Source: Paenibacillus sp. UNC499MF (lineage in GTDB: Bacteria > Bacillota > Bacilli > Paenibacillales > NBRC-103111). Taken from it: 64,000 nucleotides of DNA. The notes beneath the pieces are model-generated. The model did no database searches and was not told the origin of the DNA. It saw nothing but the letters and a program-made list of their open reading frames with translations. Shown here piece by piece: positions 16,671 through 26,750 of the stretch (the first letter of the stretch is position 1; every line of letters starts with the position of its first letter). The translations under genes were made by a program, and so were the position numbers. The stretch is from positions 480,323 to 544,322 of the forward strand of contig NZ_FNVF01000001.1 of assembly GCF_900107975.1 (NCBI RefSeq). The letters are read 5' to 3'.

Positions 16671-17588
16671 ATGACGATGGCTCTGAATTTTCACCAGCTT
16701 CACATCTTTTATACGGTAGCCGAAAAAGGCAGCTTTTCGCACGCCGCGCAGGCGCTGCATATGACGCAGCCCGCGGTGACGATGCAGGTGCAGTCCCTGG
16801 AGGATCATTTCGGAATCAAGCTGTTCCATCGCTCCACCAAAAAAATCGAATTGACGGAAGCGGGAAGGACGCTGATTCCTTATGCCCGCAAATGCGTCGA
16901 GCTCATCCGGGAAACCGAGAATGCCATGACGGGCTTTACGGCCATGGCCGAAGGACGGCTGCAGCTCGGAGCCTCTTTGACGATGGGGGAGTATATCCTG
17001 CCCCGTCTGCTGGGACCTTTCCGCAAAGAATATCCGAATATTTCGGTTGCGATGAAAGTTATGAATACGACGCAAATTCTGGACGAAATTTTTGCCCATC
17101 AGCTGACGTTCGGCCTTGTCGAGGCTCCTATTCAGCATCCCGATGTCCATACGGAAGCCATTCTGAGCGATGAACTGAAGCTGATCGTTCCTGCGGAACA
17201 TCCGCTGGCGGAGCTGGAGACGATCCGTATGGAAGATGTTTTCCGGTACCCGTTCGTGCTCAGGGAAGAGGGTTCGGGGACCCGGCGCGTCATGGAAGAG
17301 GAGCTGGAGCGGGCGGGCATTCCGTGCGGAGGCATGGACATTGTCATGGAGCTGGGCAGCACGGGGGCGATCAAATCGGCGGTAGAAGCCGGTCTCGGCG
17401 TGTCCATTTTATCGCAGTCGTCGGTTAAACATGAGGTCCGGCTTGGCATATTAAAGGTAAAGGAAATCGAAGGCGTGTCTTTTACCCGCAGCTTCTACGC
17501 GATATATTTGAATTCCACACTTCTGCCGCTCTCGGCCGTGAGCTTTTTGAATTTTATGCGCCGCGACGATCTGGTCAAATGGCTTTAG
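16671..17588 (+). CDS. LysR-family transcriptional regulator
   Basis: The 305-residue protein has a typical N-terminal winged helix (LNFHQLHIFYTVAEKGSFSH and AAQALHMTQPAVTMQVQSLE) and a periplasmic-binding-protein-like effector domain from about residue 90. The effector domain starts LGASLTMGEYILPRLLGPF, which places it near the CysL/YeiE group, often linked to sulfur or selenium metabolism. Its ligand and targets are unknown. The frame is open from 16599, but that extension crosses the preceding terminator; starts at ATG 16671 or 16677 are likely, with GGAG/GGGCGG nearby. No divergently transcribed target gene is adjacent. Confidence 0.87.
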   Translation: MTMALNFHQLHIFYTVAEKGSFSHAAQALHMTQPAVTMQVQSLEDHFGIKLFHRSTKKIELTEAGRTLIPYARKCVELIRETENAMTGFTAMAEGRLQLGASLTMGEYILPRLLGPFRKEYPNISVAMKVMNTTQILDEIFAHQLTFGLVEAPIQHPDVHTEAILSDELKLIVPAEHPLAELETIRMEDVFRYPFVLREEGSGTRRVMEEELERAGIPCGGMDIVMELGSTGAIKSAVEAGLGVSILSQSSVKHEVRLGILKVKEIEGVSFTRSFYAIYLNSTLLPLSAVSFLNFMRRDDLVKWL

Positions 17589-17659
17589 AATGGACGTTAT
17601 TTTCCCAATAGAGATAAACGGCTGCAATTTGCAGGAGAAAAAAAGGAGGGACACCATCT

Positions 17660-18517
17660 ATGACTCAATGGGCCGATTTACATACGCATACGACGGCATC
17701 GGACGGCACGCAGGCGCCGGAAGAGAATGTCCGGGTAGCTAAGGAAGCCGGGCTTGCCGCGGTAGGCATAACCGATCACGATACGGTGTCGGGCGTCCGG
17801 GCGGCGCAGCTTGAAGGCAGACGGATAGGCATCGAAGTCGTGCCGGGCGTCGAAATCAGCACAGTGGCCGGCGGGCAGGACATTCATGTGCTCGGTTACT
17901 TTATCGATACGGAGCGGAAAAGCTTTCTTGCGCGTCTCGAAGAGCTCCGGAATACGCGCGTTAGGCGCAATGAGATGATGCTTGCGCGTCTGAACGAGCT
18001 GGGCTTGGCCGTTTCGATGGAGGAAGTCGTCAAACACCTGGAGGCCCGCAAAAGCGAAGAGGACACGATCGGCCGCCCCCATATCGCAAACGTTCTGCTT
18101 GCGAAAGGCTATGTAAGCTCGATGAACGAAGCGTTCGAGAAATATTTGGGCAAAGGCGGAGCCGCCTATGTCAATCCGCCGCGTATACGCCCTGCCACGG
18201 CCGTCGACTGGATTAAGGAAGCCGGCGGAGCCGCCGTGCTTGCCCATCCGGGCCTTTACGGCGATGAAGACATTGTGCGGGAGCTCATCGCATATGGTTT
18301 AGATGGCATCGAAGTCAGCCACGCCGATCATACGCCGGAGCAGGAAGCATACTACGGGCGTCTCGCCCGGGAGCATGGGCTGATCGCAACGGCAGGCTCC
18401 GATTTCCACGGCGTTCGTGCCGGTCACGTATTTCACGCTCCGCTGGGTTCCAAGCGCACGTCGCTGGAAACCGTGCGGAAGCTTCAGGAACGGAGGAACA
18501 ACCGTGAAAATTCGTAA
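17660..18517 (+). CDS. PHP-domain phosphoesterase
   Basis: The 285-residue protein is a stand-alone PHP domain like TrpH/YciV (RNase AM), a metal-dependent phosphoesterase acting on nucleotides or short RNA 5' ends. Metal-binding motifs are clear: DLHTHTTASDGT, GITDHDTV, GVEIST, IGRPHIA, VLAHPG and GSDFHG. AAGGAGG lies about 12 bases before the ATG. The 3' end overlaps the galU start by 14 bases, so it is translationally coupled to galU, although a functional link to UDP-sugar synthesis is not obvious. Confidence 0.87.
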   Translation: MTQWADLHTHTTASDGTQAPEENVRVAKEAGLAAVGITDHDTVSGVRAAQLEGRRIGIEVVPGVEISTVAGGQDIHVLGYFIDTERKSFLARLEELRNTRVRRNEMMLARLNELGLAVSMEEVVKHLEARKSEEDTIGRPHIANVLLAKGYVSSMNEAFEKYLGKGGAAYVNPPRIRPATAVDWIKEAGGAAVLAHPGLYGDEDIVRELIAYGLDGIEVSHADHTPEQEAYYGRLAREHGLIATAGSDFHGVRAGHVFHAPLGSKRTSLETVRKLQERRNNRENS

Positions 18518-19385
18518 AGCGATTATTCCCGCGGCGGGTCTCGGAACGCGGTTTCTGCCCGCGACCAAGGCGCAGCCCAAGGAAATGCTGCCGCTGGTGG
18601 ATAAGCCGGCCATCCAATACATAGTCGAAGAAGCCATCGAATCCGGGATCGAGGATATTCTCATCGTCACGGGACGCAACAAGCGCGCGATCGAGGATCA
18701 TTTCGACAAATCGGTCGAATTGGAAATGATGCTGGAGGAGAAGGGCAACGATGAACTTCTTTCCCTGGTCCGTACGGTCACCAACCTGGCCGATGTGCAC
18801 TATATCCGACAAAAGCAGCCGCTCGGTCTGGGCCACGCGATTTACTGCGCCCGCAAATTCATCGGGAACGAACCGTTCGCCGTTCTTCTCGGTGACGACA
18901 TTCTTCGTTCGTCCAAACCGGCTCTGCGCCAGATGATGGACGTATTCGAGGAAACTCAGACATCCGTCATCGGCGTCCGGGAAGTTCCCTGGGAAGATGT
19001 GAGCAAATACGGAATAGTCGCGCCGTCGGACGAAATCACCGCCTACAAGAAGATTGCGGATCTCGTGGAGAAACCGGACCGTGCCGACGCGCCTTCCAAC
19101 CTGGCCGTTATCGGACGCTATCTGATTATGCCGGAGATTTTCGATATCCTGGAGAAATGCGAGCCCGGCCGCGGAGGCGAGATCCAACTGACGGACGCGC
19201 TGCGCATTTTGAACGAAAAGCAGCCGATGGTCGCCTATCCGATCGAGGGCAGAAGATACGACGTCGGCGATAAATTCGGCTATATCCAGGCCACTATCGA
19301 GATGGCTCTGGAACGGGAAGGGCTGCAGGAGGAACTGCGCTCGTATTTAACGAACCTCGTCCGTCACGAGTTTCATATCGGATAA
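18504..19385 (+). CDS. galU: UTP-glucose-1-phosphate uridylyltransferase
   Basis: The 293-residue enzyme makes UDP-glucose from UTP and glucose 1-phosphate. The nucleotidyltransferase signature is at the N-terminus (AAGLGTRFLPATKAQPKEML), followed by VDKPAIQYIVEEA, the GHAIYCA segment and the LVEKP motif. It matches GtaB/GalU in length. The start is GTG with GGAGG at 18492-18496, 7 bases away, inside the end of the PHP gene; the frame is open further upstream but homology begins here. With the following ugd gene it supplies UDP-glucuronate for capsule or teichuronic acid. Confidence 0.93.
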   Translation: MKIRKAIIPAAGLGTRFLPATKAQPKEMLPLVDKPAIQYIVEEAIESGIEDILIVTGRNKRAIEDHFDKSVELEMMLEEKGNDELLSLVRTVTNLADVHYIRQKQPLGLGHAIYCARKFIGNEPFAVLLGDDILRSSKPALRQMMDVFEETQTSVIGVREVPWEDVSKYGIVAPSDEITAYKKIADLVEKPDRADAPSNLAVIGRYLIMPEIFDILEKCEPGRGGEIQLTDALRILNEKQPMVAYPIEGRRYDVGDKFGYIQATIEMALEREGLQEELRSYLTNLVRHEFHIG

Positions 19386-19400
19386 GGAGGAGAATCTTGA

Positions 19401-20717
19401 ATGGAGCGCATTGCCGTTATTGGGACGGGGTATGTCGGGCTCGTTACGGGATGCTGCTATGCCGAAATCGGGCATGAAGTGATCTGCGCGGATATCGACC
19501 CCGATAAAGTCCGCCGTCTCAGCCTTGGCGAAATTCCGATTTACGAACCGGGGTTGGGAGAGCTCTCGGCCGCGAACCGGGCCGCCGGCCGGTTGTCCTT
19601 CACGACTGACTTGGCAGGAGCGGTGCGGGCTTCGTCAATCGTTTTTATTGCGGTAGGAACGCCTACGCTGGAGAACGGGGAAGTCGACATGGAGCAAGTC
19701 CGGGGCGCGGTGGAGACATTGGCGCGGCATATGGACGATGACAAAATCATCGTGATGAAAAGTACGGTGCCCGTAGGAACATCCAGACGCGTCCGGCAGT
19801 GGATAGAAGAGGGGCAGGAGCGCCCCGTTCCTTTTTCCGTCGTGTCCAATCCGGAGTTTCTCAGAGAAGGGACGGCCATCCACGATACGTTTCATCCCGA
19901 CCGGGTCGTGATCGGGTCCGACGATGCCGATGCCGCTCTCCGCGTAGAGAAGCTGCAGGCCCCGTTCGGAGGCGAAGTGGTGCGGACGGATCCCGAGAGT
20001 GCCGAACTGATTAAATACGCGTCCAATGCCTTTCTGGCCGCCAAAATTTCATTCATCAACGAAATGGCGAACGTATGCGAGAAAGTCGGCGCGGATGTCA
20101 GTCTCGTTGCCCGGGGAATGGGGCTGGATAACCGGATCGGGCCTAAATTTCTGCAGGCGGGAATCGGCTACGGCGGCTCCTGCTTTCCCAAAGATACGAG
20201 AGCCCAGCTCAAAATCGCCCAGAATGCCGATTATGATTTCCGCATCCTGCGGGCGGTCATCGAGGTCAATACGCTTCAGCGCGAACGGTTTGTCGAGAAG
20301 GTGACGGCCGCTTTGGGCGGAAACGCGTCAGGCCGCAGCATTGCGGTATGGGGGCTTGCGTTTAAGCCCAATACGGATGACCTTCGCGATGCCCCTGCGC
20401 TGGATATTATCCGTTCCCTGCAGGAGCGGGGAGCGGTCGTGACGGCGTACGATCCGGCCGCGGCTTCCAAGGCGGCCGCCCTGCTGCCCGGCGTACGCTG
20501 CCTGACCGATCCTTATGAGGCCGCGGAAAATGCGGAAGCCGTTGTGATTGCAACGGATTGGGAAGACCTGCGGCGTATCGATTTCGGCAGGCTCCGCAGC
20601 CTTGTCCGCCAGCCGCTGATTATCGACGGGCGCAACATGTTTGTTCCTGCCGAGATGGCGGAGAAAGGCTTTACTTATGTATCCGTCGGACGCCCCGCAT
20701 TCCCCGGAACGGTTTAA
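19401..20717 (+). CDS. ugd: UDP-glucose 6-dehydrogenase
   Basis: The 438-residue enzyme oxidises UDP-glucose to UDP-glucuronate with two NAD+. The N-terminal Rossmann motif GTGYVGLVTGCC, the central catalytic Cys in GYGGSCFPKD, and the C-terminal domain with WGLAFKPNTDDLRDAPA are all present, so it is complete. Sixteen bases separate it from galU and AAGGAGGAG lies in the gap, indicating one operon galU-ugd. The downstream regulator has its own promoter beginning 9 bases after this stop. Confidence 0.93.
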   Translation: MERIAVIGTGYVGLVTGCCYAEIGHEVICADIDPDKVRRLSLGEIPIYEPGLGELSAANRAAGRLSFTTDLAGAVRASSIVFIAVGTPTLENGEVDMEQVRGAVETLARHMDDDKIIVMKSTVPVGTSRRVRQWIEEGQERPVPFSVVSNPEFLREGTAIHDTFHPDRVVIGSDDADAALRVEKLQAPFGGEVVRTDPESAELIKYASNAFLAAKISFINEMANVCEKVGADVSLVARGMGLDNRIGPKFLQAGIGYGGSCFPKDTRAQLKIAQNADYDFRILRAVIEVNTLQRERFVEKVTAALGGNASGRSIAVWGLAFKPNTDDLRDAPALDIIRSLQERGAVVTAYDPAAASKAAALLPGVRCLTDPYEAAENAEAVVIATDWEDLRRIDFGRLRSLVRQPLIIDGRNMFVPAEMAEKGFTYVSVGRPAFPGTV

Positions 20718-20725
20718 ACTGTTCA

Positions 20726-20758
20726 TTGTATAAGCTTTGTAAATGGTTTATAATTGGG
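20726..20758 (+). promoter_or_regulatory. Promoter with three 11-base direct repeats (putative CarH-type operator)
   Basis: TTGTAT (20726-20731) and a perfect TATAAT (20749-20754) are 17 bases apart. Three head-to-tail 11-base units start at 20726, 20737 and 20748 (TTGTATAAGCT, TTGTAAATGGT, TTATAATTGGG); neighbours agree at 8 of 11 positions. An 11-base repeat array across the -35/-10 region is what is known for operators of CarH, a tetrameric B12-dependent MerR repressor. Autoregulation is inference. Confidence 0.55.
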
Positions 20759-20790
20759 GCATGTTCAAGGCTAGCCGGGGGTACAAAGAC

Positions 20791-21723
20791 ATGAGCCGAC
20801 TTTATACAATTAAGGAAGCCTCGATGCGTTCCGGGCTTTCCACCCAGTTGATCCGCAAATGGGAGGAGCGTTACGGCGCCGTTCAACCGGACCGTTTTCC
20901 GAACGGGTACAGAGGCTACACGAATCAAGATATAGAAACATTGATATGGCTGAAAAGCAAGGCGGACTCCGGTGTTCCCATCGGTCTCGCCGTTCAGGAA
21001 CAACAGCTGGGGCTCGAAAGCTCGGCTTCGACCGAGATCGTTTATCCGGCCGAGGCCGAGCTTCCCTATATCCGCAGCGAACTGAAAGAGTACCAGGAGA
21101 AGCTGCTTGGTTTCTTTCTTCAGCTGGATCAGGCGGGCGCCCAGCGGTTTTTCGACCAGCTTGTTGCTCTGCACCAAATGGACTTTATTCTGCTTCAAGT
21201 TTTGCAGCCGACTCTGATCCGCGTCGGAGAGATGTGGGAGCGGGGAGAAATTTCCGAGTATCAGGAGCATTTCGGCAGTCATTTTATCCGGGAGCGTCTG
21301 CTGGCGTTAAAGAACTTGTTTTCCATTCCGCCGGGCGGTCCCAAACTGATTACCGCCTGTTCTCCATACGAGCGTCACGAGCTGGGGATTTTGTTTCTGG
21401 GTTATTTCGCGCTGCAAAGCGGCTTTCAGACGCTGTATCTCGGAGCCTCGCCTTCGGAGAAAGGCATTTTCGATTGTCTGGAGCAGAGCCGTCCCGCGGC
21501 GTTCGCGTTCGGTTCTTCCATGAAGTCAATGCTGGAAGAAGCTTATCCGTTCTATGCCAAGCTGGACCGGAGAATCGAAGAGCTCGGCTGCCGGACCAAA
21601 GTGTTCATCGGCGGAACTGCGGTCGAACGCGACGAGGTGCTTCACGGCACAAAACATGTTTATCTGCTTTCCGGCGATGCCCGGGATTGTGCGCAGAAAT
21701 TGAAAAAGCTGACAGCCTATTGA
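20791..21723 (+). CDS. MerR-type regulator with cobalamin-binding domain (CarH-like)
   Basis: The 310-residue protein has a MerR helix-turn-helix (residues about 4-70: LYTIKEASMRSGLS, IRKWEERYGAV), a four-helix cobalamin-capping region (about 90-175) and a Rossmann B12-binding domain (about 183-305). The capping motif W-x9-EH is present as Trp149, Glu159-His160, and the lower-ligand motif E-x-H-x-x-G as His196, with spacing nearly identical to CarH of Thermus. CarH represses genes in the dark with adenosylcobalamin and is released by light. The residue after Trp149 is Glu where Thermus CarH has His132, its light-state ligand, so photochemistry may differ. ATG 20791 fits the promoter; ATG 20761 would be almost leaderless. 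Confidence 0.82.
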   Translation: MSRLYTIKEASMRSGLSTQLIRKWEERYGAVQPDRFPNGYRGYTNQDIETLIWLKSKADSGVPIGLAVQEQQLGLESSASTEIVYPAEAELPYIRSELKEYQEKLLGFFLQLDQAGAQRFFDQLVALHQMDFILLQVLQPTLIRVGEMWERGEISEYQEHFGSHFIRERLLALKNLFSIPPGGPKLITACSPYERHELGILFLGYFALQSGFQTLYLGASPSEKGIFDCLEQSRPAAFAFGSSMKSMLEEAYPFYAKLDRRIEELGCRTKVFIGGTAVERDEVLHGTKHVYLLSGDARDCAQKLKKLTAY

Positions 21724-21739
21724 GCTGTCAGCTTTTTTT
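21706..21739 (+). terminator. Terminator of the CarH-like gene
   Basis: AAGCTGACAG pairs perfectly with CTGTCAGCTT; the stop codon is in the loop and a run of T follows. Confidence 0.9.
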
Positions 21740-21876
21740 GTCCGGTGTCCCGGCGGAATTTATGTCTGAGCGGCTGCACATCGCCGTGTGTTCTTCAGGG
21801 TATCGGCATACCAACGGTAAGGTCTCCAGGTCCGGCTGTGTGTTGAGGGACAGCAGGGTGCCGAGCGCCGCGTATT

Positions 21877-23634
21877 TTATGCTTTCACGGTCTGCGGCAT
21901 CTGCTTGATCAACTGATCGTCCGGGGTCACAAACAGTGTTTTCTGCTGTTCGTAAATTACGAATCCCGGCTTGGCGCCGCTCGGCTTATGCACGTGACGG
22001 ATAAGGGTGTAATCCACGGGAACCGAGCTCGATTCCTTAGCCTGGCTGAAATAAGCCGCAAGCTGGGCCGCCTCGTGCAGGGTGGCTTCGCCGAAAGACT
22101 GGCTGCGGATCACGACGTGCGAGCCCGGAATATCCTTCGTATGCAGCCAAGTATCTCCGGCGCTAGCAAGCCGGTTCGTCACATAGTCGTTCTGGGTATT
22201 GTTTTTGCCGACGTAGATCGGAACGCCTTCGCTCGAAGTGAAGCAGGCGACGGACGGCTTGTCGGATTTTTTCTTGCGCTTGCCTTTCGTATGACGCTCA
22301 CGCACGTAACCTTGCTCCGCCAGCTCGTCCCGGATTTCCTCGATATCCCGCATGGATGCGGAACCGAGCTGCTGCAGCAGAGAGGAGAGATACTGGATCT
22401 CCATCTCGGTCTGGGCCATTTGCTCCTCCACGTAGGCCAGACTGTTTTTGGTCTTTGTATACCGTTTAAAATAGCGCTGCGCATTCTCCGACGGCGTAAG
22501 CAGGGGATCGAGCGCTATGTTTTGCTGCGGCTGGTCTTCCTCGTAATAATTGACCACGGCCGCTTCCTTATCCCCTTTACGGATTTGGTGCAGATGGGCC
22601 GTCAGCAGCTCTCCCATCACGCGGAAACGGTCCGCATCTTTCGCTTCTTCCTTCGTTTCCCGGAGCTTGTCCATCTTCTTGATGTTTTTGGCTTTCTCAT
22701 TCTGCAAAAGCTTGAAGAGATCCGCGGCCCGTTGCTTGACGGTATCACGTTCCGCCTTGTCCCCGAAGTAACTTTCCAGGCACTCGCTGACGGTCGGGAA
22801 TACACGGGACTCCCCTTCGATCTGGGTCAGTTCCATGACCGAGAAAAAAAGCTTGCCCGTCTTCGTCTCTTCAACGATGACGGGAGTATACCGCCGCTCG
22901 CGCACCGCGTCCGTCACGCTGCGGAAAGATTGCCAGAGCGAAGCGAGCGCGTCCTCGCCGTACGGCACGCCCAGCCGGGTACCGCTGCGGTAGACGATCT
23001 CACGCGCCGCAAGAGGGCTGAGGCCGCTGAAGGAAGCGAGCATCTGCTTCTCCGGCGCGGCTTCTTCGCCGATCCCGGCGCTCATGCTCCGGCGGAAGAC
23101 GGCTTCGCTCGTATCGAGCGGATTCGCCTTATCCTGAGCAGGAGGCTCCACATAGGCGCTGCCCGGCATTACGATCCGGTAAGAGCTGATCGCCGGCGTC
23201 ACGTGATGAATCCCGTCCAGGATGGTTCCCGTGGAAGGGTCCATGAGAATCAGGTTGCTGTGCCTGCCCATAATCTCCACGACGATGGTTTTCGTGCTCA
23301 CATCCCCGAGCTCGTCGCGCTGGCGCACGCGGAAGTGAACGATCCGCTCCAGCCCGACCTGCTCGATGGAATCGATGATACCGCCCTCGCAGTGTTTGCG
23401 GAGCAGCATGCAGAACATCGGGGCTTCCTGGGGATTCAAATACTGCCCTTCCGTCACGTGCATGCGCGGATATGTAGGATTCGCGGAGAGAAGAAGTTTA
23501 AGCGACCGCCCGCGGGCGCGGATTTGCATAACCACGTCATTGCCCGTAGGCTGATGTATTTTATTAATCCGGCCTCCTACACATTCCTGCAGCTCGTGCA
23601 CGATTGCATGGAGGACCAGTCCGTCTAATGCCAT
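21877..23634 (-). CDS. rqcH: Ribosome quality control factor RqcH (NFACT family)
   Basis: The 585-residue protein is the bacterial Rqc2/NEMF homologue that binds stalled 50S subunits and adds C-terminal alanine tails with tRNA-Ala. NFACT-N (about 1-270: DGLVLHAIVHEL, GGRINKIHQP, PMFCMLLRKHCEGG), a long coiled coil, and NFACT-R near residues 455-560 (VYVGKNNTQND-like segment, TWLHTKDIPGSHVVIRS) are visible. The functional Asp-Arg pair of B. subtilis RqcH (GLDR) reads Glu96-Arg97 here. Older annotations call this family fibronectin-binding. It is divergent from the Ca2+-ATPase gene, matching yloA-yloB neighbours in B. subtilis. Confidence 0.92.
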   Translation of the reverse strand: MALDGLVLHAIVHELQECVGGRINKIHQPTGNDVVMQIRARGRSLKLLLSANPTYPRMHVTEGQYLNPQEAPMFCMLLRKHCEGGIIDSIEQVGLERIVHFRVRQRDELGDVSTKTIVVEIMGRHSNLILMDPSTGTILDGIHHVTPAISSYRIVMPGSAYVEPPAQDKANPLDTSEAVFRRSMSAGIGEEAAPEKQMLASFSGLSPLAAREIVYRSGTRLGVPYGEDALASLWQSFRSVTDAVRERRYTPVIVEETKTGKLFFSVMELTQIEGESRVFPTVSECLESYFGDKAERDTVKQRAADLFKLLQNEKAKNIKKMDKLRETKEEAKDADRFRVMGELLTAHLHQIRKGDKEAAVVNYYEEDQPQQNIALDPLLTPSENAQRYFKRYTKTKNSLAYVEEQMAQTEMEIQYLSSLLQQLGSASMRDIEEIRDELAEQGYVRERHTKGKRKKKSDKPSVACFTSSEGVPIYVGKNNTQNDYVTNRLASAGDTWLHTKDIPGSHVVIRSQSFGEATLHEAAQLAAYFSQAKESSSVPVDYTLIRHVHKPSGAKPGFVIYEQQKTLFVTPDDQLIKQMPQTVKA

Positions 23635-23808
23635 GATGAAAGTCTCCTATCCAAGTTCATTACATTCTATCATGCCATAAATGCGAGGAAATTTTAAGTT
23701 CTTTCTTTGGAAGCGTCGTCCAAGCTGGGATATTTTGCTGCTTGTCTGAATACATTTAGCAAGAGAAGCGGGTCTTGTACCTCAAAGTAACCGGGAGGGG
23801 AAACGGTG

Positions 23809-26589
23809 ATGAGTCAGAAAGAATGGTTCCAGATGACGGCGGATGAAGTCCTGCTAACGCAGAGCGTTCATCCGTCCGAAGGTCTGTCATCGGCAGAGGC
23901 GGACAACAGGCGGACCGAAGCGGGCAGCAATGAACTGTCCGAAGGGAAAAGGGTCTCGCCGGTCACGTTGTTTTTAAATCAGTTCAAGGACTTCATGGTT
24001 CTCGTATTAATGGGAGCCACACTCGTATCGGGGCTGCTCGGCGAATATTTGGACGCGATCACGATCGTCGCCATTATCATCATGAACGGAATTCTCGGGT
24101 TTATACAGGAATTCCGCGCCGAGCGTTCGCTCCGCGCTTTGAAAGAGCTTTCGGCACCGGGAGCCAAAGTGATACGCGGAGGAGAACTGCAGATGATTCC
24201 GGCCCGCGACCTGGTTCCCGGGGATATCATCCTTCTCGAGAGCGGAGACCGGGTGCCCGCGGATATCCGGATTATCGAAGCGAACAGCTTCTATGTGGAG
24301 GAATCCGCCTTGACGGGCGAATCCGTTCCGGTCGGAAAAACCGTCGATCCGCTGGACTCCGGCACCGTGACGATCGGAGACCAGCGGAATCTCGGATTTA
24401 TGGGCACGATGGTCACGCGGGGCACGGGCAAAGGCACGGTCGTGCGTATCGGCATGGAGACCGAGATGGGCAAAATCGCCGATCTGATCCAGAATACGGA
24501 GACGCTTGAAACCCCGCTGCAGCACAGGCTGGAACAGCTCGGCAAGATCCTGATCATCGTGGCGCTCTGCCTGACGGTTATGGTCGTTGTCGCCGGTATC
24601 GTGCACGGACAGCCTCCTTACGCGATGTTTCTCGCGGGAGTCAGCCTGGCCGTAGCGGCTATTCCGGAAGGACTGCCCGCGATCGTTACGATCGCTCTGG
24701 CCCTTGGCGTCCAGCGGATGATCAAGCGCAAGGCAATCGTCCGCAAGCTGCCTTCCGTCGAAACGCTCGGCTGCGCTTCCGTTATATGCTCGGACAAGAC
24801 GGGGACGCTGACCCAGAACAAAATGACGGTGACTCATCTGTGGGTCGGCGGCAGCCTGCTGGAAGTGAGCGGAGACGGATACACGCCGGAAGGCGAGATC
24901 AGCAGCGACGGCACGAGAGTCAATCCCGCCAAAAATTCGATGCTGCGCCAGTTTTTGCAGGTATCGGCTTTATGCAGCAACGCCGTTCTTTATAAAGAGG
25001 AAACGGAACCGGCCAAGAAAAAGCGGGCCAAAGACGAGCCGCCTGAAACGGCATGGAACGTAAAAGGAGACCCGACGGAAGGCGCACTTGTCGTATTGGC
25101 CGCCAAGGCGGGCGTTACGCACGAAGCTTTGGATCCGCAGTTCAGCCGCCTGGCCGAGTTCCCTTTCGATTCCGAAAGAAAACGAATGTCGGTTATCGTC
25201 TCCAGCGGAGGGCGCAAGCTCGTGATGACCAAGGGAGCGCCGGATGTGCTTATGCAGCACTGCTCCTACATTTTATGGGACGACAAGGTGATTCCGTTCA
25301 CATCCACGCTGAAAGCCAAAGTGATGGCCGCAAACGAAGAAATGGCGCGTTCGGCTCTCCGCGTGCTGGGAACGGCTTACCGGGAGCTGAAGCCGACGGA
25401 GTCGTGCGGGGATCACGAGGACGCCGAGCGCGGACTCATCTTCGTAGGCCTGGCCGGCATGATCGATCCGCCGCGCCGCGAAGTCCGCGAAGCCATGGCC
25501 AAGTGCCGCAAGGCAGGTATCAAAACGGTGATGATCACCGGGGATCACCTGACGACGGCGGAAGCCATCGCCAAGCAGCTCGGGATGCTCCCGGCCGGCG
25601 GCTTGTGCATCAGCGGCCACCAGCTGGCTGCCATGGACGACGAGGCGCTCGAAAGCAAAGTGGACGATATTTACGTCTACGCCCGCGTTTCGCCGGAGCA
25701 TAAGCTCCGCATCGTCAAAGCGCTCCAGGCCAAAGGCCATGTCGTCGCGATGACGGGCGACGGAGTCAACGACGCGCCGGCCATCAAGGCGGCGGATATC
25801 GGCATCGCCATGGGAATCAGCGGCACGGATGTGACGAAGGAAGCGTCGTCCCTGGTGCTCAGCGACGATAACTTCGCTACCATCGTGGCGGCTATCGAGG
25901 AAGGCCGGGGAATCTACGAGAATATCCGGAAGTTCATCCGCTATCTGCTCGCTTCCAACGTCGGCGAAATCCTGACGATGTTCCTTGCCATGATGGCGGG
26001 CCTTCCGCTGCCGCTTATCCCGATTCAGATATTGTGGGTCAATCTGGTGACGGACGGTCTTCCGGCGATGGCCCTGGGCGTCGATCAGGCGGAAAAAGAT
26101 CTTATGCAGCACAAGCCCCGCTCGGCCAAAGAAAATATTTTCGCGCGCCGTCTTGGGTGGAAAATCATTTCCAGAGGCTTCCTTATCGGGATCTGCACGC
26201 TGGGCGCTTTCTGGCTCGTGCTGCGGGAGAACCCGGGAGATGCCCGGCATCTCGTCCTGGCGCAAAGCGTCGCGTTCGCGACACTCGTTATGGCGCAGCT
26301 TATCCATGTGTTCGACTGCCGCAGCTCGCGCTCCATTTTTCACCGCAATCCCCTTCAGAACAAGTATCTTGTCCTGGCCGTCCTGTCTTCGCTCGTTCTG
26401 ATGCTTGGCGTCATGTATACTCCGCAGCTGCAGCCTATTTTCAAAACCGTTCCGCTCGGCTTCAAAGAATGGATCATCGTGCTGATTGCGGCAGGTATTC
26501 CAACCTTCCTGATGGGACTGGGAAGTGTCATGCAGAATCCGTCCAAGAAAAAAACGGCAAAGTACAGCTCCAAGCCGAGTTTCCGGTAA
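23809..26589 (+). CDS. Ca2+-transporting P-type ATPase (SERCA type)
   Basis: The 926-residue protein is a complete P2A ATPase, like YloB of B. subtilis, expelling Ca2+ with ATP. Domains in order are the N-terminal cation_ATPase_N segment, first membrane helices, actuator with TGES, the [15 protein letters not shown] helix with the ion-binding Glu, the phosphorylation site [11 protein letters not shown], the hinge [16 protein letters not shown], and four C-terminal membrane helices including [21 protein letters not shown] lies 8-10 bases upstream; GTG 23806 is an alternative start one codon earlier. A terminator follows. Confidence 0.93.
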   Translation: MSQKEWFQMTADEVLLTQSVHPSEGLSSAEADNRRTEAGSNELSEGKRVSPVTLFLNQFKDFMVLVLMGATLVSGLLGEYLDAITIVAIIIMNGILGFIQEFRAERSLRALKELSAPGAKVIRGGELQMIPARDLVPGDIILLESGDRVPADIRIIEANSFYVEESALTGESVPVGKTVDPLDSGTVTIGDQRNLGFMGTMVTRGTGKGTVVRIGMETEMGKIADLIQNTETLETPLQHRLEQLGKILIIVALCLTVMVVVAGIVHGQPPYAMFLAGVSLAVAAIPEGLPAIVTIALALGVQRMIKRKAIVRKLPSVETLGCASVICSDKTGTLTQNKMTVTHLWVGGSLLEVSGDGYTPEGEISSDGTRVNPAKNSMLRQFLQVSALCSNAVLYKEETEPAKKKRAKDEPPETAWNVKGDPTEGALVVLAAKAGVTHEALDPQFSRLAEFPFDSERKRMSVIVSSGGRKLVMTKGAPDVLMQHCSYILWDDKVIPFTSTLKAKVMAANEEMARSALRVLGTAYRELKPTESCGDHEDAERGLIFVGLAGMIDPPRREVREAMAKCRKAGIKTVMITGDHLTTAEAIAKQLGMLPAGGLCISGHQLAAMDDEALESKVDDIYVYARVSPEHKLRIVKALQAKGHVVAMTGDGVNDAPAIKAADIGIAMGISGTDVTKEASSLVLSDDNFATIVAAIEEGRGIYENIRKFIRYLLASNVGEILTMFLAMMAGLPLPLIPIQILWVNLVTDGLPAMALGVDQAEKDLMQHKPRSAKENIFARRLGWKIISRGFLIGICTLGAFWLVLRENPGDARHLVLAQSVAFATLVMAQLIHVFDCRSSRSIFHRNPLQNKYLVLAVLSSLVLMLGVMYTPQLQPIFKTVPLGFKEWIIVLIAAGIPTFLMGLGSVMQNPSKKKTAKYSSKPSFR

Positions 26590-26625
26590 TCGCATACTGA
26601 CCGGATCACCAGTGAAACGTTCATA

Positions 26626-26660
26626 ACCCGTTAACGGCGTAAGCCGCAGCGGGTTTTTCT
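26626..26660 (+). terminator. Terminator of the Ca2+-ATPase gene
   Basis: AACCCG/CGGC arms pair with GCCG/CGGGTT in a two-part stem with a small internal loop, followed by TTTTTCTTTTTT. Confidence 0.8.
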
Positions 26661-26750
26661 TTTTTCGGTAAACTGGCGATAGCCACAGATATTCTTTTAC
26701 GCTATGATAAAGGGAATGACATTATATCGATCTAGCGAGAGGGTATCCTG

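Noticed and set aside
20761-20790. Upstream Met codon at 20761 as start of the CarH-like gene
   Set aside because: The predicted transcript starts at about this base, leaving no ribosome binding site; MerR homology begins right after the Met at 20791.
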